From the NCBI RefSeq assembly GCF_030646165.1, contig NZ_JAUTDO010000009.1:62001-126000 (forward strand): a stretch of 64,000 nt of DNA. Direction: 5' to 3'. Numbering within the stretch: the stretch's first letter is position 1; each line of letters starts with the position of its first letter. The position numbers and the translations under genes are program-made. Below are positions 24,030 through 32,009 of this stretch, piece after piece. The notes under the pieces were generated by a model. The model saw nothing but the letters and a program-made list of their open reading frames with translations, had not been told where the DNA came from and did not search any database. The stretch comes from Conexibacter sp. CPCC 206217 (GTDB lineage: Bacteria; Actinomycetota; Thermoleophilia; Solirubrobacterales; Solirubrobacteraceae).

Positions 24030-25588
24030 CGCGCCACCGCCGCGGCGGCGAGGACCGGGGCCAGGTAGCCGCGCTCGACGAGCGCCTGCGCGAACGCGCC
24101 GAAGCGCTCCTGGAAGCGGGCGGCGCGGTCGGGGCGCGGCTCGATCCGCGCGCTCGGTGCGAGCAGCCGCTGCGCCGCGTCGCGCAGCGATCCGCCGTCG
24201 GCGCCCGCCGCTGCCAGCACCGCCATGCCGACCGCGGCTTCGGGGTGGCGCGGCAGCTCGACCGGTCGGCCCAGCACATCGGCGCGCAGCTGGCACCAGT
24301 AGCGGCTGCGGGTCGCGCCGCCCGTCAGTGCGAGCGGCCCGTCCAGCGGCGCGCCGAGTTGGGCGAGCGCGGCGACGCCGATCCGCTCGACGTACGCCAC
24401 CCCTTGCAGGAGTGCCGCGAAGCGGTCTCCGTCGTCGGCGGCGACGCCGATCGTGAATCCCTCGGCCTCCGGCCGGTAGAAGGGAAAGCGCTCCCCGCGC
24501 GCGGTCAGCGGGTAGGTCAGCGGTCCGGCCGGCTCGTGCGCGGCAGCGGCGACGTCGAGGGCGGGAAGGTCGCGGCCGGGGAAGGCGGCCGCGAGCGCGC
24601 CGGCGCCGACGTTGGAGGCACCACCCGGCAGCCACTCGCCGTCGGGGGAGCGGTGGCTGTAGACGGCCCCGTGGGGGTCGCGCAGCAACTGCTCGCTGAC
24701 GCCCTTGAGCACGAGCGTCGTGCCGAGCACGGAGACGACGCGGCCGGGGGCGAGCGCGCCGGCGGCGATCTGGCCGCCGCAGCCGTCGGTCATCCCGGCG
24801 ACGATCGCGGCGCCGGCCGGCAGTCCGGTCGCGGCTGCGGCCGCGGCGCCGAGCTGTCCGATCGGGGTGCCGGGGGCGACGACCCGGGGAAGCGCCTGCG
24901 GGGGGATCCCGAGCCGCTCGAACAGTTCGACGGGCCAGCGGCGGCGGATGCTGTCGTAGCCGCTCTTCAACGCATGGCTGGCGTCGGTCGCGGTCGGCTC
25001 GCCGGCAAGACGGGCGGCGACGAAGTCGGCCGAGTGCAGCACGCGGGCGTCGGCGGGCAAGCGGGCGGCGGTGCCGCCCGCTCGCGCAGCCGCGCCGGTC
25101 GCGTCGCCGCCGAACAGACCGACGAGCTTCGGCAGCGCCCACGAACCCTGCATTCGCAGGCCGAGCTCGTCCCACAGCGCTGCGCCCTCGGCGGCGACGC
25201 GCGCGACGTGCGGGGCGCCGCGGTCGTCGTCGTACATCACGCCCGGCGTCAACGGCTCGCCGTCGCGGTCGGCGAGCAGCAGCGTCCCCGAGGTGCTGCA
25301 GATCGCCAGCGCTCGCACGGCGCCCACGTCGACCGCGGCGCGCGCCTGCGCCAGCGCCGCAACGGTCGCGCTCCACCATTGCTCGGGATCCTGCTCGTGC
25401 CGGCGGCCGGGGCCGCGACGACTCTGCAGCGGGGCGGTACCGCCGCCGACCAGCGTCCCGCGCTCGTCGAGCAGCGCGACGCGCACGCCTTGCGTGCCGA
25501 CGTCGACGCCGACCCAGACGGCCGCTCCGACAGGCGCTGATGCACCGTCGTCGGGTGTGTGCACGGCGTATGGGAGAACGTCAGTCAT
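24026..25588 (-). CDS. FGGY-family carbohydrate kinase (xylulokinase/ribulokinase-like)
   Basis: A 520-residue FGGY kinase. VWVGVDVGTQGVRVALLDE is the N-terminal ATP/phosphate strand, EQDPEQWW and ALAICSTSGTLLL follow, VMYDDDRG is the substrate-site Asp region, ASHALKSGYD and AGMTDGCGGQIAAGAL the central fold, and LALTGGATRSRYWCQL the C-terminal ATP site. The DGCGGQ segment is a feature of a ribulokinase/erythritol-type subgroup rather than classical XylB. It is first in the minus-strand operon kinase-phosphatase-deoR. Substrate unknown, probably a ketose or polyol. Confidence 0.85.
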   Translation of the reverse strand: MTDVLPYAVHTPDDGASAPVGAAVWVGVDVGTQGVRVALLDERGTLVGGGTAPLQSRRGPGRRHEQDPEQWWSATVAALAQARAAVDVGAVRALAICSTSGTLLLADRDGEPLTPGVMYDDDRGAPHVARVAAEGAALWDELGLRMQGSWALPKLVGLFGGDATGAAARAGGTAARLPADARVLHSADFVAARLAGEPTATDASHALKSGYDSIRRRWPVELFERLGIPPQALPRVVAPGTPIGQLGAAAAAATGLPAGAAIVAGMTDGCGGQIAAGALAPGRVVSVLGTTLVLKGVSEQLLRDPHGAVYSHRSPDGEWLPGGASNVGAGALAAAFPGRDLPALDVAAAAHEPAGPLTYPLTARGERFPFYRPEAEGFTIGVAADDGDRFAALLQGVAYVERIGVAALAQLGAPLDGPLALTGGATRSRYWCQLRADVLGRPVELPRHPEAAVGMAVLAAAGADGGSLRDAAQRLLAPSARIEPRPDRAARFQERFGAFAQALVERGYLAPVLAAAAVAR

Positions 25589-25777
25589 CGACGGCCATCA
25601 TCCCAAAATCACACCAGTTGGCGTTAGATCCAACAGCGTGGTGATCGTCCGCGTCGAGACGGTGGACGCAAGACGCATTCGGCCGAACGCGGTGATCCGG
25701 TCGGCCGCCGCCTGCGTGTGTACAGACATCAGGTGTAAAGCTTTCCGTCGAGACTGCCGAGAGACCCCGCGAAACGT

Positions 25778-26689
25778 ATGACAGAGAAACCGATCACCGG
25801 AGTGCCAGACCGCAGCGTGCTGATTGACCTCGTCGAGGGCCTCGACGACCTGGCGATCATCCTGCTCGACGTCGAGGGGCGCGTGACCCTGTGGAACCGC
25901 GGCGCTGAGCGCCTGAAGGGGTATGAAGCGAGCGAGATCCTCGGCGAGTCGTTCGAGCGCTTCTATCCCCAGGAGGCGATCAACCTGGGCCATCCCCGGC
26001 GAGAGTTGGAGGCAGCGGCGGCGCTCGGGCACTATGAGGAAGAGGGCTGGCGACTGCGCAAGGATGGATCGCGCTTCTGGGCTCACGTTCGCATCGTCGC
26101 CGTCTACGATCCGAGTGGCGTCCTGCGTGGCTTCGGGAAGGTCACGCGCGACCTGACCGATCGCAAGCAGTCGGAGGAGCAGCGGGCGAACGTCCTCAGA
26201 CTGCTGGAGACGACCGCGCGCACCGACGCGCTCACGGGTCTGGCCAACCGCCGCGCCTGGGACGAGACGCTCGCGCGTGACATCGCGCAGGCGCGGCGAC
26301 GCGGCACCCCGCTGTCGATCGCGATCGTTGACGTCGATCGCTTCAAGGAGCTCAACGATGAGCTCGGGCACAGCGCCGGCGACCAGTTCCTCAGGCGTTG
26401 CGCGATCGCTTGGCGCGATGCGTTGCGGGAGGGCGACCTGATCGCTCGCTACGGCGGCGACGAGTTCGCCGTCAGCCTGCCCGACTGCGCCGCCGAGACG
26501 GCGGTCTTCGTCCTCTCACGGCTGCGCGCGGCGACGCCGAACGGTCGCGGCTGCTCGGTCGGGCTTGCCGTCTGGGACGGCAGCGAGTCGTCCGAACGGC
26601 TCTTCGGTCGCGCCGACGCTGCGCTGTATGAAGCGAAGGCGACGGGACGAGACCGGATCGTCCACGCCGCTTGCGGCGCTCGCCGCTGA
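25778..26689 (+). CDS. PAS-GGDEF diguanylate cyclase
   Basis: A 303-residue cytoplasmic sensor. A PAS domain with PAC motif occupies about 17-130 (LDDLAIILLDVEGRVTLWN region, WRLRKDGSRFWAHV). The GGDEF domain at 140-300 has TDALTGLANRR, IVDVDRFKELND with the metal Asp residues, and an intact active site GGDEF at 226-230. An RxxD product-inhibition site (REGD, 217-220) sits five residues before it, so the enzyme should be active and feedback-inhibited. No membrane helix is present. It is convergent with an EAL-domain gene whose end lies 29 bp away, a local c-di-GMP make/break pair. Confidence 0.93.
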   Translation: MTEKPITGVPDRSVLIDLVEGLDDLAIILLDVEGRVTLWNRGAERLKGYEASEILGESFERFYPQEAINLGHPRRELEAAAALGHYEEEGWRLRKDGSRFWAHVRIVAVYDPSGVLRGFGKVTRDLTDRKQSEEQRANVLRLLETTARTDALTGLANRRAWDETLARDIAQARRRGTPLSIAIVDVDRFKELNDELGHSAGDQFLRRCAIAWRDALREGDLIARYGGDEFAVSLPDCAAETAVFVLSRLRAATPNGRGCSVGLAVWDGSESSERLFGRADAALYEAKATGRDRIVHAACGARR

Positions 26690-26718
26690 GCGCGTCCACC
26701 GAAGACCGGACGCGTCTT

Positions 26719-28620
26719 TCAGCGACTGCGCAGGAGCGTCTCGGCGTGAGCGGCGAGCAACTCGATGCAGGAGCGCAGGGGCGGGTCGATCGCCGGTCTG
26801 GCGGCCTTCCAGGCGATCGCGAGGACCGCGCGCGAGTCTGCCGCTGCGGGAATCGGCTGAAACAGCGCCGAGCGGGCGTCGAAGCGCTCCGCCAGCCGCG
26901 GCGACGGTATCGGATGCGTGGAGAGGTCTTCGACGAACAGCGGATGTCGCGAGGCGTATGCGGTCGCGACGCCGGAGTGCTCGGTCAGCGCGTTGGTGCG
27001 CAGCCCGGGTCGCACACCGCCGTGCGATGCCGACAGGACTAGCTCGCCAGGGGCCGCGCCGGGCTGCCAGAGGCCGACCACGTCCGCCTGTGCGAGCTCG
27101 GCCGCCTGCTCGCACAGCCGTGCGGGCAACGCGTGCGCCGGCGCCGTCTCGAGCGCCGCGTAGACGGCCTGGAGCCTTCGCAGCGTCACCGAGTAGCTGT
27201 CCACTGCGGCGGTCGCGTCGCGGCGCACGAGCAGGTTCGCGAGTCGCACGCCGATGCTGGCGAGGGCGTTCATGTCGCCGCGGTCGGGTTTCGGCATGTC
27301 GGCGCCGAAGAACTCGACGACGCCGAGCGCGCCGTCGCGGTCGAGGAGCGGGATCGCCAGGGCGCTGCGCAGGCCGGCCGCGCGCAGCGCCTCGCCGCGC
27401 AGCAGCGCCGGCTTCGCGTCGACGTCCTCGACCCACACCGGATCGGGCGATTCGAGCACGACCCCGGGCAGGCCCACGCCCGCGGCGAACGTCATCGCGC
27501 GCGTCATCTGCAACAGCGGAGACTGCGCCAGCCGCTCGGCCGACCAGACCGTCACGCAGCGCAGCGACCGCTGCCGCTCGACGTTCGGATCGGTGCGCCA
27601 CCACGCGGCGAACTCCGCGCCCAGGGTGCGTGCCAGCCGCGCCGCGGTCGTGTGGCAGACCACGTCCAAGGCTCCGCTGTCGGTCATCGTCTGATCCAGC
27701 GCCTGGTGCAGGCGCAGACTCAGCTCCACCGTCCCATGCGACCGCGCCTGCGGTTGGGCGGGGCAGCTCGTCACCGCCGCAGCCGGGCGCCGTGACGCGG
27801 AGGTCAGCTCGCGATCGAGCCAGGCGTACAGCTGCGGGGGCGGCAACGGCGCACTCACCGCGTAGCCCTGCGCGATCTGGCAGCCAAGACCAGCGAGCAG
27901 CTCGAGCTCTGCCTCGGATTCCGCACCTTCGGCGACGACCGTCATGCCGAGGTGGCGGCCCAGCGCCGCGATCGCCGTGATCACCCCGGTGTCATCGGTG
28001 CGGCGCAGCTGCTCGACGAAACTGCGATCGATCTTGACCTCGTCGAGCGGGAGCGACTGCAGCCGCCCCAGCGACGAGTAGCCGCTGCCGAAGTCGTCCA
28101 GCGACAGCCGCACGCCGAGGCTCTTGAGGCGACCCAGGACCTCGCGCAGCACGCTCGGATCGCCGCTCAGCGCATCCTCGGTGACCTCGAGCGTCAACCG
28201 TTGCGGCGTGACGCCCGAGCGGTCCAGTGCCGCCCGCACGCGACGGACGATGCCGACGTCCGACAGCTCTCGCGCGGACACGTTGACGGCGACGCGGAGG
28301 CTCGGCGCCCCGAGCCCGTCGAGACGCTCCACGCAGCCGAGCGCCTGCTCCAGCACCGCGGCGCTGACCGCTTCGCCGAGTCCGTGCGCCTCCGCCAGCG
28401 GGATGAACGTCAACGGCGGCACCGGCCCCGAGCGCGCGCTGGACCAGCGCGCGAGCGCCTCGACCGCCACGACGCGGCCGCTGCACAGGTCGACCTGCGG
28501 CTGCAGGTCCACGCGCACCTCGCCGGCCCGCAGCGCCGCCGCCAACTCGCCGCCCGACGGCTGCGGCGCAACCGCGGCCGCGGTCGTCGCAAGCTCGTGG
28601 AAAGACGAAGTGAGTGACAC
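26719..28620 (-). CDS. EAL-domain c-di-GMP phosphodiesterase with C-terminal GAF domains
   Basis: A 633-residue protein. The EAL domain is N-terminal (about 25-275): VEALARW at 53-59, NVSARELS with Asn113, EVTEDAL with Glu145, DDFGSGYSSLG at 175-185, KIDRSFV with Lys196, and VAEGAESEAE with Glu231. All expected catalytic positions are present, so it should hydrolyse c-di-GMP. Two GAF-like domains follow at about 300-455 and 475-630. The order EAL-then-GAF is the reverse of the usual sensor-first layout. No membrane segments. It is convergent with the GGDEF gene. Confidence 0.92.
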   Translation of the reverse strand: MSLTSSFHELATTAAAVAPQPSGGELAAALRAGEVRVDLQPQVDLCSGRVVAVEALARWSSARSGPVPPLTFIPLAEAHGLGEAVSAAVLEQALGCVERLDGLGAPSLRVAVNVSARELSDVGIVRRVRAALDRSGVTPQRLTLEVTEDALSGDPSVLREVLGRLKSLGVRLSLDDFGSGYSSLGRLQSLPLDEVKIDRSFVEQLRRTDDTGVITAIAALGRHLGMTVVAEGAESEAELELLAGLGCQIAQGYAVSAPLPPPQLYAWLDRELTSASRRPAAAVTSCPAQPQARSHGTVELSLRLHQALDQTMTDSGALDVVCHTTAARLARTLGAEFAAWWRTDPNVERQRSLRCVTVWSAERLAQSPLLQMTRAMTFAAGVGLPGVVLESPDPVWVEDVDAKPALLRGEALRAAGLRSALAIPLLDRDGALGVVEFFGADMPKPDRGDMNALASIGVRLANLLVRRDATAAVDSYSVTLRRLQAVYAALETAPAHALPARLCEQAAELAQADVVGLWQPGAAPGELVLSASHGGVRPGLRTNALTEHSGVATAYASRHPLFVEDLSTHPIPSPRLAERFDARSALFQPIPAAADSRAVLAIAWKAARPAIDPPLRSCIELLAAHAETLLRSR

Positions 28621-28976
28621 GCGTAACTCCGATCAGGCTCGCTGACAGTTTCCTGCATCACCTCGACGGTCTCTCTCACCCGTCGATGGGAACAGTCTGC
28701 GCCCGTAGTGCGTAGAGCAGTCGCATTCGGATGCGCCGCTCAACGGATGTACTGCCGCGTGCGCGGCTGCGCGACACGTCGCCCCAATCGCTCAAGCCCG
28801 AGTTCCGCGCGGTCGATACAAGACGGCTGGAGCGATCCGTTGCGCAAGCTCGTTCGTTCGGTCATCCGTCCACTCTTCATTACGTGATGAACCGGCTGGG
28901 AAGCGTCGCCGCAATTCACTTCACAGCCCGTCGGCAGCACCACGCCGACTCCCGACTCCGGAGGACGCTGCGCGCC
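28621..28976. other. Intergenic region between divergent EAL and GH6-like genes
   Basis: This 356-bp stretch should contain both divergent promoters. I see no convincing gene, and no match to the c-di-GMP (GEMM) riboswitch core despite the neighbouring c-di-GMP genes. The open frame running from 28731 into the GH6-like gene lacks a signal peptide at its start and is not used. Confidence 0.5.
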
Positions 28977-30383
28977 ATGTCTGCATCTCACCGCCGTCTC
29001 ACAACGCTGTGCGCCATCGCCGCTGCCGCGACGCTGATCGTCCCGGCCGCCGCATCGGCCGCCGGGACCGTCCACCTCTCGGCCGACCGCTACGACGTCT
29101 CCGAGGGCGCCGGCAACGCCGTCATCACGGTCACGCGCACCGAGGCCGCGCGCGGCGGCGAGGTGCGCTACGCCGTGTACCACAAGACCGCGCAGCAGTT
29201 CCAGGACTACCAGCCGGTGAGAGGACGCATCGACTTCGCTCCCGGTCAGACGACCGCGACGTTCGAAGTCCCGATCGTCGACGACCCGCTCGTAGAGCCC
29301 GACGAGACGGCCACAGTCGGGATCTACGGCGCATATCCCGAGAGAGTCGGCAAGCCCGATCGTGCACTGCTGACGATCGAGGACAACGACGCGATCTCGA
29401 CCGATCCGCGCGACACGGTCAATCCGCTGGGCCTGAACCCTGCGCCGACGGGCGACAACCCGCTCGAGGGCGCGCGCTTCTACAGCAACCCGTCCCAGAC
29501 GATCGCCGGGACCTATGCACGTCAGATCCGGGGCAAGAACCCGACGGCCGCAAAGGCGCTGCAGGTGATCGCCGATCAGCCCGAGGCAAAGCGCTTCGGC
29601 AGCTTCAACGCCCAGCCCGGCTACGTCGTCTCGAAGTACCTCGCCGAGGCGTTTCACAGCAATCCCGGGGAGGTCCCGCTGCTCGGCACCTACCGCTTCC
29701 ATCACCACACCTGCGGCGGCTACAGCGACAGCCCGGCCGAGGCCGCGGCCTACAAGAAGTGGTACAGAAAGTTTGCGCAGGGGATCGGCAACAACAGGGT
29801 CGTCGTCTTCTACGAGATCGACGCGCTGATCACCGCGAAGTGCCTTTCCGGACAGGGCTTGAAGACCCGCATCGACGAGATGCGCTCGGCGATCGACACG
29901 CTCTCCAGAGTCCCCCACGCGGTCGTCTACGTCGACGCGGGCGCCAGCGACGCGCGGCCGCCGCAGAACATGGCGAAACTGCTGCGCGCGGTCGGCGTCG
30001 ACAAGATCCAGGGCTTCTTCACCAACGCCACGCACCAGAACAAGACGATCCGCGAGATCAAGTACGCGAACAAGATCTCAGCCGGAATCGGCGGCAAGCA
30101 CTACGTGATCAACACCGCCACCAACGGCAAGGGCGCGCTGCGCCCGAGAAGTCGCGTCAAGTTCGGCAACTCGATCCGCTGCAACGCACCCGACCGCGGC
30201 CTCGGTCCGAAGCCGACCTCAGACGTGCCGGCGCGCTTCGCGAAGCTGGACGGCGTCTTCTGGATCGGCAACCCCGGCCGCTCCGCCGGCGGCTGCGGCA
30301 AGACGGACGCGGCGACCGGCACGTTCGTGCTCGACTACGCGCTCGACCTGATCAAGAACGCCAACTTCCGGCTCCCGCGCTGA
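28977..30383 (+). CDS. Secreted Calx-beta plus glycoside hydrolase family 6-like protein
   Basis: A 468-residue exported protein. The signal peptide covers about 1-29 (ending ASAAG). A Calx-beta domain follows at 30-130 (YDVSEGAGNAVITVTR, EPDETATVGIYG, LLTIEDND). From about 155 to 460 the fold resembles GH6 cellulases: FYSNPSQ, VVVFYEIDAL, AVVYVDAGASDARPP, VINTATNGKG and FWIGNPGRSAGGC. The family hydrolyses beta-1,4-glucans with inversion, using Asp catalysts. The canonical acid loop is not clear here, so activity is uncertain. The ATG at 28977 has GGAGG 12 nt upstream. Arginine is often coded AGA, as in other exported proteins of this window. Confidence 0.8.
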   Translation: MSASHRRLTTLCAIAAAATLIVPAAASAAGTVHLSADRYDVSEGAGNAVITVTRTEAARGGEVRYAVYHKTAQQFQDYQPVRGRIDFAPGQTTATFEVPIVDDPLVEPDETATVGIYGAYPERVGKPDRALLTIEDNDAISTDPRDTVNPLGLNPAPTGDNPLEGARFYSNPSQTIAGTYARQIRGKNPTAAKALQVIADQPEAKRFGSFNAQPGYVVSKYLAEAFHSNPGEVPLLGTYRFHHHTCGGYSDSPAEAAAYKKWYRKFAQGIGNNRVVVFYEIDALITAKCLSGQGLKTRIDEMRSAIDTLSRVPHAVVYVDAGASDARPPQNMAKLLRAVGVDKIQGFFTNATHQNKTIREIKYANKISAGIGGKHYVINTATNGKGALRPRSRVKFGNSIRCNAPDRGLGPKPTSDVPARFAKLDGVFWIGNPGRSAGGCGKTDAATGTFVLDYALDLIKNANFRLPR

Positions 30384-30409
30384 GGTGGACCCGCGTAAGC
30401 TCTGTCGCC

Positions 30410-30649
30410 ATGTGCATCCAGTGCATGGCAGGCGCGATGACGGCGACCGCCGGCGCGGCGGGCATACGCGCGTGGCTCGCGACGCGCGCCTTCGGCTGGC
30501 TGACCCCCAAGCGCCTCAAGGCGATCACGATCGTGCTCGTCGCAGGCGCCCTGCTCGCGACGACGGTCCTCGTGAGAGGAACCACGGCGGCGAGCGCGAG
30601 CAGAGGCCAGTCCCATGTACGCATGGATTCGCTCAGCGGGCGTACATGA
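30410..30649 (+). CDS. Small membrane protein, function unknown
   Basis: A 79-residue protein starting MCIQCMAGAMTATAG. One clear membrane helix is at about 40-58 (ITIVLVAGALLATTVLV) and a weaker hydrophobic stretch at 10-30. A CIQC pair at residues 2-5 could bind metal or stay reduced in the cytoplasm. It starts 26 bp after the GH6-like gene and overlaps the convergent YnfA-like gene at its 3' end. I do not recognise a named family. Confidence 0.55.
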   Translation: MCIQCMAGAMTATAGAAGIRAWLATRAFGWLTPKRLKAITIVLVAGALLATTVLVRGTTAASASRGQSHVRMDSLSGRT

Positions 30650-30965
30650 TGACGCCGACGCCGGCGAGACAGAGGGTCGCGCCGACGAGGTCGGCGCGGT
30701 CGGGGCGGAAGCCGTCGAAGGCGACGCCCCAGAGCATCGAGCCGATGATGAAGACGCCGCCGTAGGCGGCGAGGACGCGGCCGAACTCGTTGCTTGGCTG
30801 GGCGGCGGCCACGACGCCGTAGAGGCCGAGCGCGACGATTCCGAGCGCGATGACGAGCGCGCCCTTGTGTTCCTTGATGCCGATCCAGACGAGATAGGCG
30901 CCGCCGATCTCGGCGAGCGCGGCGGCGATGAAGAGCGCGATCGAGCGGCCGGTCATGCGCGGCAT
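30633..30965 (-). CDS. ynfA: YnfA/UPF0060-family small membrane protein
   Basis: A 110-residue protein with four predicted membrane helices, a normal size for UPF0060. FIAAALAEIGGAYLVWIGI in helix 1 (with the conserved Glu), GVVAAAQPSNEFGRVLAAYGG between helices 2 and 3, and GFRPDRADLVGATLCLAG in helix 4 are the family signatures. Members resemble small multidrug-resistance-like transporters. It is a single gene whose end overlaps the convergent small membrane protein by 17 bp. Confidence 0.9.
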   Translation of the reverse strand: MPRMTGRSIALFIAAALAEIGGAYLVWIGIKEHKGALVIALGIVALGLYGVVAAAQPSNEFGRVLAAYGGVFIIGSMLWGVAFDGFRPDRADLVGATLCLAGVGVIMYAR

Positions 30966-31002
30966 CCTGTCAGGGCTGCGCGCTTGCGGCCGTTCGCTCG
31001 CG

Positions 31003-31329
31003 TCACGCCTTGGTCGCGGCGAACGCGTCGGCCAGTTCGTCGAGCATCAGCCGCGCCGCGTCGTCGGCGGGCGACGCGATCGTCAGCACGATCGCGCCGG
31101 CGTCGTCGCGCAGGTCGAAGTTCAGGAACGCGCAACAGCGCGACTCGGCGGTGACGATCGCGGCGAGCCGCTCGCGCGTGTCGTCGCTCGCGCGGAAGCG
31201 CAGGCGGGCGGTCGTGGGGGTGCGGTCGGCGGTCAGGAGCGCATCGGCGCCGATCGCTTCCATCTCGGCGAGTCGCTTGGGCAGCTCGGTCGCCGACAGC
31301 GAGCAGGCGATGGGGGTTCGAGTGGGCAT
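31003..31329 (-). CDS. Small Cys-Cys protein divergent from a MerR regulator
   Basis: A 108-residue cytoplasmic protein. The N-terminal CSLSATELPKRLAEME and the motif ESRCCAFLNFDLRDD near residue 62 resemble a small family commonly found beside MerR-type metal regulators, in which an E-x-x-CC-F motif may bind a soft metal. The remainder is alternating strand and helix. It is divergent from the MerR gene, 41 bp apart, and should be its target. Function unknown; a metal-binding or thiol-sensing role is inference. Confidence 0.7.
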   Translation of the reverse strand: MPTRTPIACSLSATELPKRLAEMEAIGADALLTADRTPTTARLRFRASDDTRERLAAIVTAESRCCAFLNFDLRDDAGAIVLTIASPADDAARLMLDELADAFAATKA

Positions 31330-31342
31330 GCGGCTACTGTGG

Positions 31343-31366
31343 GTGTTGAACTCGTGTTGAAGTCAA
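31343..31366 (-). promoter_or_regulatory. Direct repeat and -35 box in the MerR divergent region
   Basis: GTGTTGAA occurs twice (31343-31350 and 31354-31361), 11 bp apart. On the minus strand TTGACT (31366-31361) can serve as a -35 box with the repeats filling the spacer, which fits the long-spacer promoters controlled by MerR proteins. A clear -10 box is not visible. Confidence 0.4.
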
Positions 31367-31370
31367 GGCG

Positions 31371-31817
31371 GTGATCTCGGAGATGGACGACGCGACGCTG
31401 ACGATCGGCGAAGTCGCCAGACGAGCTGGTGTCAAGACCTCGGCGATCCGCTACTACGAGCGCGTCGGCGTTCTGCCCGAGCCCGACCGGCTCGCCGGTC
31501 AGCGCCGCTATACCGCCGAGACGGTTCGCCGCCTTCAGGTGGTCGATGTCGCCAAGCGGGCCGGGTTCTCGCTCGACGAAGTGCGAGAGCTGTTGGACAG
31601 CGACCGCGCGTCGGACTCGCTGCGCATGCTGGCGCAGCGCAAGCTGCCCGACGTGCAGGCACTGATCGAGCGCGCCACGGCGATGCAGTCCTGGCTGACG
31701 ACCGCGACCGGCTGCGACTGCCCGACGCTCGACGTGTGCGACCTGTTCGGCCCCGACGCTGAGCGACCCGAGGGATCGGATCGTGCCGCGTTCCTGCCGC
31801 TGACGCACGTCGGGTAG
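31371..31817 (+). CDS. MerR-family transcriptional regulator
   Basis: A 148-residue MerR protein. The DNA-binding region covers 8-75: TIGEVARRAGVKTSAIRYYE, RVGVLPEPDR, QRRYTAETVRRLQVV. A dimerisation helix follows (about 80-118), and the C-terminal tail has a TGCDCPTLDVCDLF cluster with three Cys suited to metal binding. MerR proteins activate the divergent promoter when metal or thiol stress is sensed. Its partner is the Cys-Cys protein gene at 31003. Confidence 0.92.
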   Translation: MISEMDDATLTIGEVARRAGVKTSAIRYYERVGVLPEPDRLAGQRRYTAETVRRLQVVDVAKRAGFSLDEVRELLDSDRASDSLRMLAQRKLPDVQALIERATAMQSWLTTATGCDCPTLDVCDLFGPDAERPEGSDRAAFLPLTHVG

Positions 31818-32009
31818 GGGCCGCAAGCCGGCGCGATGCGGCGCCTTCGCACGCTCGACGTTGGTGTCAGCAGCCCGATCACGGTTGGCAGGCCTCGCGG
31901 TTGTCCGCGTCAGGGACGTACGTCAAGACCCCGCCGCTCGTCCTGCTCCCACGGCGGCGCCTCCGGAAACGGCCGCCGCGGAGCGGAGAGCGCCTTACCA
32001 TTGGTCGCC

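Noticed and set aside
25589..25777. c-di-GMP riboswitch upstream of the PAS-GGDEF gene
   Set aside because: No GEMM core or paired helices were visible; the region holds only ordinary promoter-like sequence.
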